Counted from the stretch's first letter, positions 30,056 to 39,551 are shown. The stretch is 64,000 nucleotides of DNA from Sinomonas cyclohexanicum (GCF_020886775.1 NZ_AP024525.1:310001-374000); one strand, 5' to 3'. Notes: generated by a model not told the origin, from the sequence alone. A program made the numbers and translations.

Positions 30056-31114
30056 TCAGGGCAGGCGGAGTCGGCCGTCGACCTCGACCGCGAGGCCGTC
30101 GGCGAGCAGCCCGGTGAGGGCCCGTTCGAGCTGGTCCGGGCCCGTGCCGAGCGCGTGGAGGCGGGCGAGGGCTGCACCGACCGGGCTGGCAGCCTCCGCG
30201 AAATGTTGAGTTGAGCAGGGTCCGGAGGCCTCAGACCCTGCTGAACCCAACATTTCGGAGTCGGGGAGCTCCGGCGCGCGGACGAAAAGCTCCCGCACCA
30301 CCGGGTGCTCTGCGGCCCGCAGCACCGCCATGATCGCGCCGCGGACCTGCCGGTCGGTGCCGTGCCACGCCTGCCCCCGGGGAGTATAGGTGGGCGGCGG
30401 CTCACCGGCGGCCAGCCACGCGCACTCTGCGGCCACCGGGCACACGTCGCACCGGGGCGACCGTGCCGTGCACACGAGCGCCCCGAGCTCCATCGCCGCC
30501 GCGTTCCACGCGACGGACTCGGCACGATGCGCTGGCAGGAGCGCGGCGGCGCGGCGCAGCTCGGCGGCAGTCAGCGAGGGCGCGGGCAGGGCCTCCCCGG
30601 AGACCAGACGCGCGTGGACCCGGCGGATGTTCGTGTCCACCACCACGGACCTGCGGCCGAACGCGAAGGCCGCCACCGCAGCCGCCGTGTATGAGCCGAC
30701 TCCGGGAAGCGCGAGCAGTTCCTCCTCGGTGTCAGGCAGCTCGCCGCCATGCTCGGCCGTGATCACGGTTGCCGCCGCATGCAGCCGCAGCGCCCGGCGC
30801 GGGTAGCCCAGGCGGCCCCAGGCCCGCACGGCCTCCCCGGCGGGCTCGGCCGCGAGATCGGCCGGCCGCGGCCACCGCTCCATCCACTCGCGCCACACCG
30901 GGAGTACGCGCACCACGGGGGTCTGCTGGAGCATGACCTCGCTCACGAGCACGCCCCACGGCGTCCGATCCGAGGCCCTCCACGGCAGGTCGCGCGCCTC
31001 GCGCCCGAACCAGTCCGCGAGCGCCGCGTGGAGGGCGCCCAGACGCTCTGCTTCCGGGGCAGGGCCCGGCGTTTCAGGCCGCGCACGACGGCGGGGCGCA
31101 GCTGTTGCGGTCAC
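30056..31114 (-). CDS. mutY: A/G-specific adenine glycosylase
   Basis: A 352-residue base-excision repair enzyme that removes A opposite 8-oxoG. The catalytic Glu is in SEVMLQQTPV, the helix-hairpin-helix is LPGVGSYTAAAVAAFAFG followed by the catalytic Asp in VVVDTNIRRVH, and the 4Fe-4S ligands follow C-x6-C-x2-C-x5-C (CTARSPRCDVCPVAAEC). A near-perfect inverted repeat encodes about residues 286-305 (within SEMLGSAGSEASGPCSTQH) between the catalytic core and the C-terminal segment; this stretch is not family-like. A copy of the dispersed 11-mer lies in the low-complexity N-terminus. GGAGAGG precedes the GTG start. Confidence 0.94.
   Translation of the reverse strand: MTATAAPRRRARPETPGPAPEAERLGALHAALADWFGREARDLPWRASDRTPWGVLVSEVMLQQTPVVRVLPVWREWMERWPRPADLAAEPAGEAVRAWGRLGYPRRALRLHAAATVITAEHGGELPDTEEELLALPGVGSYTAAAVAAFAFGRRSVVVDTNIRRVHARLVSGEALPAPSLTAAELRRAAALLPAHRAESVAWNAAAMELGALVCTARSPRCDVCPVAAECAWLAAGEPPPTYTPRGQAWHGTDRQVRGAIMAVLRAAEHPVVRELFVRAPELPDSEMLGSAGSEASGPCSTQHFAEAASPVGAALARLHALGTGPDQLERALTGLLADGLAVEVDGRLRLP
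30199..30257. repeat. 24-bp inverted repeat inside mutY
   Basis: The arms 30199-30222 and 30234-30257 are complementary at 22 of 24 positions, with an 11-base loop (CGGAGGCCTCA). The outer ten bases (CGAAATGTTG) and the inner nine (AGCAGGGTC) of the left arm match the right arm exactly. The frame is open through it. Confidence 0.95.
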
Positions 31115-31290
31115 GGCACCTCTCCTGTGGATCGAGTCTGGAGGTCATCTTCTGTGGGTCAACTTCTGAAAGTCAGGTCCTGGGTGGCATCTCCTGTGGG
31201 TTGGCCGTCTGGAGGCCACATCACGTGACCGCCAGAAGCTGACTCTCAGGACCTGCCCTTCAGGAGGTGACTCCCAGACGGCGGGGGGTC
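31115..31290. repeat. Mosaic of short repeats upstream of mutY
   Basis: CTCCTGTGG recurs at about 31122 and 31191 with GTCTGGAGG following each, an imperfect tandem unit of about 70 bases. CAGGTCCTG/CAGGACCTG and GCCGTCTGG/CCAGACGGC form inverted pairs. CAGGAGGTGACTCCC at 31261-31275 recurs exactly, in reverse orientation, inside the PrmC-like gene at 47518-47532. Confidence 0.7.
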
Positions 31291-31381
31291 CGCACCACTG
31301 TATCCGGAGTGCGGACGGCCGCGGCGCGCCGGGCGCACGCCCTGCCCGGTCGCCGGGCTCCGCGATCCGTAGCCTAGAAGC

Positions 31382-32137
31382 ATGGCAGGGCAGGGCAAGG
31401 GCGGAGCAGGGCCGCGGGCAGCATCGGCAGGGGCAAAGGGCCCCGCTCCGCGCACTCGGAGGGTGAGCCCCGCCGTGTACCGGCGCCGGCGGATCGCGGT
31501 GCTCGTGCTCATGGTCCTCGTGCTCGGGGTGCTCGGCGTGGGCATCTGGGCCGCCGTCGTGGCCGTCAGCTCCGTCGCCCAGGACCCGGGCGCGCGGACG
31601 GCAGCGGCGGAGCCTGCCGGGACAGAATCCGGCGCTCCCTCATCCAGTGCCGACCAGACGTCCACGGCGACGCCACCCGCGGGCGGCAACCCGTCGGCGT
31701 CGTCCTCGGCGGGTGCAGCCGCGACGCCCGCCGCGACCTCCACCACCACGGCGGCCTGCGACACCCACCTCATCACGGTCTCCGCCTCGACCGACAAGCC
31801 GAGCTACGCCCCGAACGAGAAGCCGGTCTTCACGCTCAAGGTCACCAACGGGAACCCCACGCCGTGCGAGGTCAACGTGGGCACCAAGCAGATGGAATTC
31901 CTCGTGGTGAGCGGCACCGATCGGGTCTTCTCCTCGAAGGACTGCCAGGCGGACGCTCAGGATCTCCCCAAGACCATCGCGGCCGGGGCGTCCGAGACGG
32001 CGAACTTCCCGTGGGACCGGGTGCGCAGCACGGAAGGGTGCAAGGCGGTCACGGTGCTGCCCAAGCCCGGGATCTACGTCATGACTGCGTCGCTGGGAGC
32101 GACCACGAGCTCGAAGGCCGTCTTCGAGCTCAAGTAG
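31382..32137 (+). CDS. Single-pass membrane protein with extracytoplasmic domain
   Basis: A 251-residue protein. A basic N-terminus (RRRR at about 35-38) precedes one transmembrane helix (about 39-62), then a Ser/Thr/Ala/Pro linker (about 70-122) and an outer domain of about 125 residues with cysteines at DTHL, PCEVNV, KDCQAD and EGCKAV. Alternating strands (KPSYAPNEKPVFTLKVTNGN) suggest an Ig-like or BsuPI-like beta domain. A TAGCCT box 6 bases before the ATG suggests a leaderless message. The partner is unknown. The gene converges on disA, 18 bases apart. Confidence 0.8.
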   Translation: MAGQGKGGAGPRAASAGAKGPAPRTRRVSPAVYRRRRIAVLVLMVLVLGVLGVGIWAAVVAVSSVAQDPGARTAAAEPAGTESGAPSSSADQTSTATPPAGGNPSASSSAGAAATPAATSTTTAACDTHLITVSASTDKPSYAPNEKPVFTLKVTNGNPTPCEVNVGTKQMEFLVVSGTDRVFSSKDCQADAQDLPKTIAAGASETANFPWDRVRSTEGCKAVTVLPKPGIYVMTASLGATTSSKAVFELK

Positions 32138-32155
32138 CCCGGAGGCGCGTCGGGA

Positions 32156-33232
32156 TCAGAGGAAACGGTCCAGAAGGCTGGCCTCGGCCATGCGGGAGAG
32201 GCCCTCCCGGACCGTGCGCGCGCGCTGCTCGCCGATGCCGTCCACGGTCATGAGGTCCTCGATGGTCGCGGCCATGAGGTTCTGCAGCCCCCCGAAGTGG
32301 TCCACGAGGCGATCGGCGACGGCGCGCGGAACCGGCTTGAGGCCGGAGATGAGGCGGTATCCGCGCGGCTGCACGACGGCGTCGAGCGTCTCGGTCCCGC
32401 CTGCGTAGCCCAGGATCGCGGCGATCTTGTTGAGGTCGATGAGGTCGACGCTCGAGAGCTCCATGAGCGACTCCACGGCGGAGTCGATGGTCTCCGGTGA
32501 GGCATCGTCGCCGGCGTAGTCGCGGATCACCACGTCCGCGCCGGGTCCGAGGCCCGCCGTGAGCTCCTCGAGCTGGAGGGCCAGGAGGCGGCCGTCGTTG
32601 CCGAGCTCGAGCAGGTACTGGGAGATCTCCTCCGAGATGCGCTGGACCATCACCTGACGCTGGAGGGTCTGGGCGACGTCCCGCACCGTGACCATGGCCT
32701 CGATCTCGAGGGCGGAGAGGGAGTGCGTGACCTGGTCGAGGCGGGCGCGGTACCGCTCGAGGGTCGCGAGGGCCTGGTTGGCGCGGGCGAGGACCCGCTC
32801 GGAGTCCTCGATGACGTGCCGGATGCCCTGGACATAGAGCGCGATGATCTGCATCGACTGGCTCACCGACACCACGGGGAGGCCCGTCTGCTTCGCGACC
32901 CGCTCTGCGGTGCGGTGGCGTGTGCCGGACTCGTGGGTCTCGATCGACGAGTCGGGCACGAGGTGCACCGCCGCCTTGACGATGCTCCGGGCGTCCCTGT
33001 CGCAGACGATCGCACCATCCATCTTGGCCAGCTCGCGCAGGCGCGTGGGGGAGAACTCGATCCCGATCTCGAACCCACCGGAGCACAGGGACTCGACCGT
33101 GGGGTTGTAACCGAGGACAATGAGCGCTCCGGTGCGGCCACGCAGGATGCGCTCAAGTCCGTCGCGAAGGTCGGTTCCGGGTGCGACCCGGGCCAAGGTG
33201 GCTTTGAGCACGTCCTCGGGGGTCCGAGCCAT
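32156..33232 (-). CDS. disA: DNA-integrity scanning diadenylate cyclase DisA
   Basis: A 358-residue enzyme that makes cyclic di-AMP from two ATP and slides on DNA. The DAC domain (about 10-150) carries DGA (72-74) and the RHR triplet (105-107) in GTRHRTAE. A long helical spine follows, and the C-terminal HhH domain ends in VDGIGEQRARTVREGL. The start at 33232 has AAAGGGA upstream. It lies next to radA, its known functional partner, which restrains DisA activity in Bacillus and mycobacteria. Confidence 0.97.
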   Translation of the reverse strand: MARTPEDVLKATLARVAPGTDLRDGLERILRGRTGALIVLGYNPTVESLCSGGFEIGIEFSPTRLRELAKMDGAIVCDRDARSIVKAAVHLVPDSSIETHESGTRHRTAERVAKQTGLPVVSVSQSMQIIALYVQGIRHVIEDSERVLARANQALATLERYRARLDQVTHSLSALEIEAMVTVRDVAQTLQRQVMVQRISEEISQYLLELGNDGRLLALQLEELTAGLGPGADVVIRDYAGDDASPETIDSAVESLMELSSVDLIDLNKIAAILGYAGGTETLDAVVQPRGYRLISGLKPVPRAVADRLVDHFGGLQNLMAATIEDLMTVDGIGEQRARTVREGLSRMAEASLLDRFL

Positions 33233-33351
33233 GAGAATTTCCCTTTCTTGCGTCACGCGTGGCGCGGCGCACGGTTCCCATGGTATCCGCGAGCGCGTTC
33301 GCGCGTTGAGCGCTGCCGCGCGAACTTGGCAACGATTAGGGCACAGCTGGC

Positions 33352-34764
33352 CTAGGCGTCGCCCCCAATCAGGAGCTCGAGGGCCTCGGCGACGTGGCTC
33401 ACCTCCTTCACCCGGAAGCCGTCCGGCACCTCTCCGGGCCCATTGGGGCTCGCCGGGACCACCGCGTGGGTGAATCCGAGGCGGTGGGCCTCCTGGATGC
33501 GACGCCCGATCCCTGGGACCGGCCGCACCTCGCCCGCGAGGCCCACCTCCCCGAACGCGATGAGCCGCTGGGGGAGCGCAGTGCGGGTCTTCGCCGAAGC
33601 TACGGCGAGGGCCACCGCCAAGTCCGTGGCGGGCTCGCTGAGCCGCACCCCGCCCACCGTGGCCACGTAGGTGTCGTCCTTGTGCAGCAGGCAGCCGGCC
33701 CTCTGCTGGAGCACGGCGAGGAGCATCGCGACGCGGGAGGAGTCGAGCCCGCTCGTGGCGCGGCGCGGCTGGGCCGTCGCGGACTCCGCGAGGAGGGACT
33801 GCACCTCGGCAAGCAGCGGGCGCCGCCCCTCGAGGGTCACGGTGATGCACGTCCCGGACACCGGGTCCTTGGTGCGGGAGACGAACAGGCCGGACGGGTC
33901 CGTGACACTCACGATCCCCGTCTCGGTGAGGTCGAAGCAGCCCACCTCGTCCGTGGGACCGTAGCGGTTCTTGACCGCGCGCAGGAGGCGGAGCCGGGAG
34001 TGCCGCTCGCCCTCGAACTGGCACACGACGTCGACGAGGTGCTCGAGCAGGCGCGGGCCCGCGATCGAGCCGTCCTTCGTCACGTGGCCCACGAGCAGCG
34101 TGGTCATGTTGCGCCGCTTGGCGGCCGCGATGATCGACGCCGCGACCTCCCGCACCTGCGAGACGCCGCCCGCGCTTCCGTCTACCTCAGGGCTCGAGAG
34201 TGTCTGCACCGAGTCCACGATGAGAAGCTGGGGTGAGACCTTCTCGACGTGCCCGAGGGCCTGGGAGAGGTCCGTCTCGGCGGCGAGGAACAGGCGGGGC
34301 GCGACGGCGCCGATCCGGTCCGCGCGCAGCTTCACCTGCGCGGCCGACTCCTCGCCAGTGACGTAGAGGACGTCCCGCCCGCCCGTGCCCGAGGCGTCCG
34401 AACCGACCCGCGCGGCGACGTCCAGCAGGAGCGTCGACTTGCCCACACCGGGCTCCCCCGCGAGCAGGATCACGGCGCCGGGGACGAGCCCGCCCCCCAG
34501 CACACGATCGAGTTCCCCGACGCCCGTGGGCAGGAAGGCAGCGTCCGTCGAGTCGACCTCGGCGATGAGGCGCGCCGGCTCGAGGACCGAGGCAGCCGCC
34601 GTCGTGCGCGCGACGACGGCGCCGACCTCCTCGACGGTGCCCCACGCCTGGCATTCGCCGCAGCGCCCCACCCACTTCGCCGCGGTCCAGCCGCACTCGG
34701 CGCACCGGTACCCGGGAGCCTTGCCGTTGCGGGGGGTGCTGCGTGCCGCGGTCTTCGTTGCCAT
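33352..34764 (-). CDS. radA: DNA repair protein RadA
   Basis: A 470-residue RecA-like helicase involved in processing recombination intermediates. A zinc finger (C21, C24, C35, C38 in YRCAECGW and GRCGECQAWG) is followed by Walker A GEPGVGKS, the RadA motif as KNRYG (usually KNRFG), and a C-terminal Lon-like domain. The ATG at 34764 sits 7 bases after a TAGCCT box, so the message should be leaderless. A copy of the dispersed 11-mer falls in the poorly conserved stretch VVARTTAAASV. disA lies 119 bases downstream. Confidence 0.95.
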   Translation of the reverse strand: MATKTAARSTPRNGKAPGYRCAECGWTAAKWVGRCGECQAWGTVEEVGAVVARTTAAASVLEPARLIAEVDSTDAAFLPTGVGELDRVLGGGLVPGAVILLAGEPGVGKSTLLLDVAARVGSDASGTGGRDVLYVTGEESAAQVKLRADRIGAVAPRLFLAAETDLSQALGHVEKVSPQLLIVDSVQTLSSPEVDGSAGGVSQVREVAASIIAAAKRRNMTTLLVGHVTKDGSIAGPRLLEHLVDVVCQFEGERHSRLRLLRAVKNRYGPTDEVGCFDLTETGIVSVTDPSGLFVSRTKDPVSGTCITVTLEGRRPLLAEVQSLLAESATAQPRRATSGLDSSRVAMLLAVLQQRAGCLLHKDDTYVATVGGVRLSEPATDLAVALAVASAKTRTALPQRLIAFGEVGLAGEVRPVPGIGRRIQEAHRLGFTHAVVPASPNGPGEVPDGFRVKEVSHVAEALELLIGGDA

Positions 34765-34827
34765 GGGCCCAAGGCTATGCGAGGCCACCGACAATCCTGG
34801 CGCGCAATCCCGGCGTACGCGGCCGGC

Positions 34828-35977
34828 TCAGATGCGTGGCAGCGCCGCGACCGCCTCGTCGTGGTCGTCCCCCGTGGCCTCGAGGAGGTCCACGAGCATG
34901 GGCCGGAGCAGGACCACGAGGGTCTCTCCCTCGAGCCGCTCCACCTGGAGATCCCGCGGGTGCGCCCGTGCGGCGACGTCGGTGAGGGCGCGACGGGCGG
35001 CGCGCAGGTGCGCAGCGCGCTCCTCCCGCCGTTCGCTCACGAGGCCGACGGCCATGTTCTCGAGCGCGTCGGCGGTGTCGGTCAGCAGCCCTGCGATGCT
35101 CTCCGCCGCCGTCTGGGTCACGGCCGCGTTGTTGATGACCGAGACGAGCCGCCGCGCCACGACCCGCCCGTTGCGCATCGCGAGGTCGAGGTACTCGACG
35201 GCGTTCTCGATCTCCTCGAGCTCGCCGCGGTGGCGCCGGTAGGCGGGGGCCAGGCGCGTCACCTCGGTCGACGACTTGAGGCTTGCCCGGATCGCATCGA
35301 CCTTGGCCTGCGAGCCCCTGCCCCGCACGAGGGCGTGCCACGCACGGGTCGAGTCGGCATCCGCCAGCGCCACGGCGCACTCGCGGAGCATCGTCGAGAA
35401 CGTGCCCACGAGCTCCCGCAGGTCCCGGCGCGGCTGAACGCGCGGATCGCGGGGGAGGAGCGCCGTGAGGGCGAGCGCGATGAGTCCGCCGACTACGGCA
35501 TCGAGGCTCCGCGTGAACGGGCCCCCGCTCGGCGCCGGCAGGAGCACCACGAGGAGGGACTGGAGCCCCAGCTGCGTGGCGAAGATGACGCCCCGGTCCA
35601 GGAGCCGCGCGAGCAGGATCGAGACGAACAGGATGACGGCGGCCTGCCACAGGCCCGAGCCGAGGAAGTGCATGAGGAGATCGCCGACAGCAATGCCGAG
35701 CGTGCACCCGATGGCCACCTCGAGGACCTTGCGGACCGTGAGGTCGCGGCCGAACCCGAGCGAGACGATCGCCGAGGTCGCGGCGAAGATCGGGCCCGTG
35801 TGCCCGAGGACCGTCTCCGCGATGAAGTAGGCGAGCACCGCGCCCAAGGTCATCGCGACCGCCGGCATGACCGACCGGCGGACCCGCACGAGGCCCGCCG
35901 ACCTCAGGTCCCTGAGGTAGTCCCGCGCGATCGCCCACGGCCCGGTCCGGGCCGGGCCGGCTGCCCGAGAAGTCCAT
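34828..35977 (-). CDS. FUSC-family membrane protein, start region with probable frame break
   Basis: A FUSC/aromatic-acid-exporter-like protein: about six helices in the first half (RRSVMPAVAMTLGAVLAYFI onward) and a long helical cytosolic region after about residue 190. The body is in one frame from about 35960 to 34828. The only good initiation signal is an ATG at 35977, 7 bases after a TAGACT box, but it is in another frame; one base of slippage in the run GGCCCGGCCCGG would join MDFSGSRPGP to ARTGPWAIARDYL. Otherwise the in-frame starts are GTG at 35889 or a poor GTG at 36078. Substrate unknown. Confidence 0.7.
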
Positions 35978-36094
35978 ACAGGGAAGTCTAGGGAGCCCGC
36001 AGTCCGGGGAGCCCGCGCGCGCCTCGGCCTATTAGTCCGATGTGACGAAGATAGCAAGCCCCGAAGGGCCCGCGTCACGCTGAATCCGTGCGCA

Positions 36095-36134
36095 GTTCAT
36101 TCTCCGTTAACCATCGGCGGCCAGACTCTTTACC
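36095..36134 (+). promoter_or_regulatory. Candidate PHO box upstream of pstS
   Basis: GTTCATT (36095), GTTAACC (36106) and CTTTACC (36128) are spaced 11 and 22 bases apart, the direct-repeat geometry of actinobacterial PhoP sites (GTTCACC-type units every 11 bases). The unit at 36117 is degenerate. It lies about 70-105 bases before the pstS start. Confidence 0.6.
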
Positions 36135-36200
36135 TGTCGGCTCTAGCTTCGACTTCAGTACGGTTCGTACGCACCCAATCACCCTGGAAGGGGCATCTTC

Positions 36201-37319
36201 GTGAAGGCTCTCCGTATCGGCCGCCTCTCGGCCGTCGCTGTCGTCGCAGCTGGCGCGCTCGCGCTGTCCGCTTGCGGTTCTGACAACGCTGCTGGCACCA
36301 CCAACACCGGCTCGGCCTCGTCCGGCCCGAAGGTCACCGGCACCCTCACCGGCACCGGCTCGAGCGCCCAGTCCTCGGCCATCGACGCGTGGAAGCAGGG
36401 CTTCACCCAGGCCAACCCCGGCGTGACGGTCCAGTACTCGCCGGACGGCTCCGGCGCGGGCCGCAAGACGTTCATCTCCGGCGCGAGCCAGTTCGCCGGC
36501 TCCGACGCCGCGATGAAGACCGACGAGCTCGAGTCCGCCAAGGCCGTCTGCGGTCCCGACGGCGCGCTCGACATCCCCGTCTACATCTCCCCGATCGCCG
36601 TGACCTTCAACGTCCCGGGCGTGACGGACCTCAACCTCACCGCGGACACGATCGCCAAGATCTTCCGCGGCACGATCACCAACTGGAACGACCCGGCGAT
36701 CGCGGCGGACAACAAGGACGCCAAGCTCCCCGACCTGAAGATCACGCCGGTGCACCGCTCCGACGACTCGGGCACCACGCAGAACTTCACCGAGTACCTC
36801 GCCGCCGTTGCCCCGTCGGTGTGGACCGACAAGGGCGCCCAGACCTGGCCGGCCTCGCTCCCGGGCGAGAACGCCAAGGGCACCTCCGGCGTCGTCAAGA
36901 CGGTCACCGACACCCCCGGCGCCTTCGCCTACGCGGACGACTCGGCCGTGACGGGCAGCCTCGGCAAGGCCAAGATCAAGGTCGGCGACAAGTTCGTCGC
37001 ACTCTCCGCCGAGGGTGCCGCCAAGGCGGTCGCCGTCTCGAAGCCGGCCGATGGCCGCGCCGCCAACGACCTCGCGCTCAACCTGGACCGCAAGACGACT
37101 GACTCCTCGGCCTACCCGATCGTCCTCGTCTCGTACCACGTGGTCTGCACGACCTACAAGGATCAGGCCACCGTGGACCTCGTGAAGGCGTGGGAGTCCT
37201 ACGTCGTCTCCGCCGACGGCCAGAAGAACGCCGCCGCCGCCGCGAAGAGCGCTCCGCTCTCCTCGGACCTCGCCGCCAAGGCGAAGACCGCGATCGACTC
37301 GATCAAGGTCAAGTCCTAA
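36201..37319 (+). CDS. pstS: Phosphate ABC transporter substrate-binding lipoprotein
   Basis: A 372-residue lipoprotein that captures phosphate outside the membrane. The signal peptide ends at the lipobox LSAC (Cys25). Ligand-binding segments typical of PstS are present: GTGSSAQSSAIDAWKQGF, DGSGAGRKTFISGASQFAGSD spread over it, and VHRSDDSGTTQNFTEYL. AAGGGGC precedes the GTG start. A candidate PHO box lies upstream, so induction under phosphate limitation by PhoP is expected. A hairpin separates it from pstC. Confidence 0.97.
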   Translation: MKALRIGRLSAVAVVAAGALALSACGSDNAAGTTNTGSASSGPKVTGTLTGTGSSAQSSAIDAWKQGFTQANPGVTVQYSPDGSGAGRKTFISGASQFAGSDAAMKTDELESAKAVCGPDGALDIPVYISPIAVTFNVPGVTDLNLTADTIAKIFRGTITNWNDPAIAADNKDAKLPDLKITPVHRSDDSGTTQNFTEYLAAVAPSVWTDKGAQTWPASLPGENAKGTSGVVKTVTDTPGAFAYADDSAVTGSLGKAKIKVGDKFVALSAEGAAKAVAVSKPADGRAANDLALNLDRKTTDSSAYPIVLVSYHVVCTTYKDQATVDLVKAWESYVVSADGQKNAAAAAKSAPLSSDLAAKAKTAIDSIKVKS

Positions 37320-37336
37320 TCAACACCGCGATGCAC

Positions 37337-37370
37337 GCCCGCCTCGACCGAGTAATCGGACGAGGCGGGC
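37337..37370 (+). terminator. Attenuating hairpin between pstS and pstC
   Basis: GCCCGCCTCG pairs perfectly with CGAGGCGGGC across a 14-base loop, 17 bases after the pstS stop. Partial termination here would leave more pstS than pstCAB message, as needed for a binding protein. Confidence 0.7.
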
Positions 37371-37400
37371 ATTGCGTTGAGTACTAGGGGGCGTGACACG

Positions 37401-38408
37401 ATGACACGACTAGACGGCGGATCCAGCCGCTCCGCACTCAAGGGGCCCGATGTGACCACAACTCAAACCAACAAGAACGCCGAGCGGTCGAGCCGGTTCG
37501 GTTCCGCCGGCGGCGCGGCCGGGGACAAGGTCTTCTCCGGGGCGGCGCTCGCCGCGGGCGTGATCATCCTCGTGGTCCTCTTCGCGGTTGCGGCGTTCCT
37601 CATCGCACAGGCGTTCCCTGCGCTCGTTGCCCCGCAGGACCAGATCGCCGGCGGCAAGGGCTTCTGGGCATACATCGTCCCGCTCGTGGTCGGCACGGTG
37701 ATCGCCGCGGCCATCGCCCTCGTCATCGCAACCCCCATCTCGATCGGCGTCGCGCTCTTCATCTCGCACTACGCTCCGCGTGGCCTCGCCCAGATCCTCG
37801 GCTACGTCATCGACCTGCTCGCGGCGATCCCATCGGTCGTGTTCGGCGCGTGGGGCATCCTCTTCCTCGCCCCGGCGGTCGTCCCCGGATACACGTGGCT
37901 CGCGGATACGCTCGGCTGGATCCCGATCTTCGCGGGCCCCGCCTCGGCCACTGGCAAGACGATCCTCACGGCCTCGATCGTGCTCGCGGTGATGGTCATC
38001 CCGATCATCACCTCGATCTCCCGCGAGATCTTTTTGCAGACGCCCAAGCTGCACGAAGAGGCCGCGCTCGCGCTCGGCGCGACCCGCTGGGAGATGGTCC
38101 GCATGACGGTCTTCCCGTTCGCCCGCCCCGGCGTCATCAGCGCCGTCATGCTGGGCCTCGGCCGCGCCCTCGGCGAGACCATGGCCGTGGCCCTCGTCCT
38201 GTCCTCTGGTCCGCTCATCGCGAGCCTGATCAGGTCGGGCAACCAGACGATCGCCGCGGAGATCGCGCTGAACTTCCCGGAGGCGACCGGGCTGAGCCTC
38301 AGCCAGCTGATCGCGGCGGGCCTCGTGCTGTTCGTGATCACGCTGGCGGTCAACATCGTGGCGCGCTGGGTCATCAGCCGCCACAAGGAATTCTCGGGAG
38401 CGAACTGA
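37401..38408 (+). CDS. pstC: Phosphate ABC transporter permease PstC
   Basis: A 335-residue inner-membrane permease with six helices. The EAA-type loop that contacts PstB reads EEAALALGATRWEMVRMTVFPFARPG, and GLGRALGETMAVALV is the conserved arginine/glutamate helix. ATG 37401 is chosen for the AGGGGG 9 bases upstream; a GTG at 37452 is possible. pstA follows after one base. Confidence 0.95.
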   Translation: MTRLDGGSSRSALKGPDVTTTQTNKNAERSSRFGSAGGAAGDKVFSGAALAAGVIILVVLFAVAAFLIAQAFPALVAPQDQIAGGKGFWAYIVPLVVGTVIAAAIALVIATPISIGVALFISHYAPRGLAQILGYVIDLLAAIPSVVFGAWGILFLAPAVVPGYTWLADTLGWIPIFAGPASATGKTILTASIVLAVMVIPIITSISREIFLQTPKLHEEAALALGATRWEMVRMTVFPFARPGVISAVMLGLGRALGETMAVALVLSSGPLIASLIRSGNQTIAAEIALNFPEATGLSLSQLIAAGLVLFVITLAVNIVARWVISRHKEFSGAN

Positions 38409-38409
38409 C

Positions 38410-39516
38410 ATGGCCATGACCGTCCCGCAGCGCCGCACCTCGGCCCTGACACGGAACCGCCTGCCGCGCTATGCGCCGTGGGTGGCGCTCGTCGTCGCGC
38501 TCGTTCTGGGGGCGGCTCTGTCCTCCCTCGTGGGCTTCAACTTCTTCGGCTGGGGCATCTTCGCCGCGATCGCGTTCACGATCGTCTACGTCGCGTGGAG
38601 CGGCTCGGTCGAGGGCGCCCGCAAGGCCAAGGACAAGCTCGCAACCTGCCTCGTGGTCGGCGCCTTCCTCATCGCGCTGCTGCCGCTCATCTCGGTCATC
38701 TGGACGGTGCTGGCCGAGGGGCTCAAGGGCCTCACCACGCCCGGATTCCTCGGGACGTCGATGAACGGCGTGAGCGGCATCCAGGACAACGCGTCCGCGA
38801 CCAACGGCACGAAGGTCCTCGGCGGCATCTACCACTCGCTCATGGGCACCCTGCTCATCACCCTGTGGGCCACCATCATCTCGGTCCCGATCGGCCTCCT
38901 CACCTCGATCTACCTCGTCGAGTACGGCAACGACGGCCGCCTGTCCAAGGCCATCACGTTCTTCGTGGACGTCATGACGGGCATCCCCTCGATCGTGGCC
39001 GGCCTCTTCGCTGCGGCGTTCTTCGCGACCCTCATGGGTCCCGGGACCAAGACCGGGTTCGTGGCCGCCGTCGCGCTCTCCGTGCTCATGATCCCGGTCG
39101 TGGTCCGCTCGAGCGAGGAGATGCTGCGCATCGTCCCCAACGAGCTCCGCGAGGCCTCCTACGCCCTGGGCGTGCGGAAGTGGCGCACCGTCCTCATGGT
39201 CGTGATCCCGACGGCGATCTCCGGCATCGCCTCTGGCGTGACCCTCGCGATCGCCCGCGTCATCGGCGAGACGGCACCGATCCTCGTGACCGCGGGCTTC
39301 GCGACGAAGATCAACATGAACGTGTTCGCGGACTGGATGTCCTCGCTCCCCACGTTCATCTACACGCAGATCCTGAACCCGACCTCGCCGTCGAACCCGG
39401 GTCCGAGCGCCCAGCGCGCCTGGGGCGCCGCGCTCGTGCTCATCATCTTCGTCATGCTGCTGAACCTCATCGCCCGCCTGATCGCACGCCTCTTCGCGCC
39501 GAAGACCGGCCGCTGA
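38410..39516 (+). CDS. pstA: Phosphate ABC transporter permease PstA
   Basis: A 368-residue permease, longer than usual because of an N-terminal extension with two extra helices (about 24-40 and 45-60). The core shows [20 protein letters not shown], the EAA loop [20 protein letters not shown] and [16 protein letters not shown]. It pairs with PstC and starts one base after the pstC stop. pstB follows after 35 bases with its own AGAAGGA. Confidence 0.95.
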   Translation: MAMTVPQRRTSALTRNRLPRYAPWVALVVALVLGAALSSLVGFNFFGWGIFAAIAFTIVYVAWSGSVEGARKAKDKLATCLVVGAFLIALLPLISVIWTVLAEGLKGLTTPGFLGTSMNGVSGIQDNASATNGTKVLGGIYHSLMGTLLITLWATIISVPIGLLTSIYLVEYGNDGRLSKAITFFVDVMTGIPSIVAGLFAAAFFATLMGPGTKTGFVAAVALSVLMIPVVVRSSEEMLRIVPNELREASYALGVRKWRTVLMVVIPTAISGIASGVTLAIARVIGETAPILVTAGFATKINMNVFADWMSSLPTFIYTQILNPTSPSNPGPSAQRAWGAALVLIIFVMLLNLIARLIARLFAPKTGR

Positions 39517-39551
39517 CGCCGCACCGACCCAAGAAGACCAAGAAGGAAACC

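Noticed and set aside
36201-37319. c-di-AMP or other riboswitch upstream of pstS or ftsH
   Set aside because: No conserved riboswitch core was recognised; the regions are better explained by PHO-box repeats and dispersed repeats.
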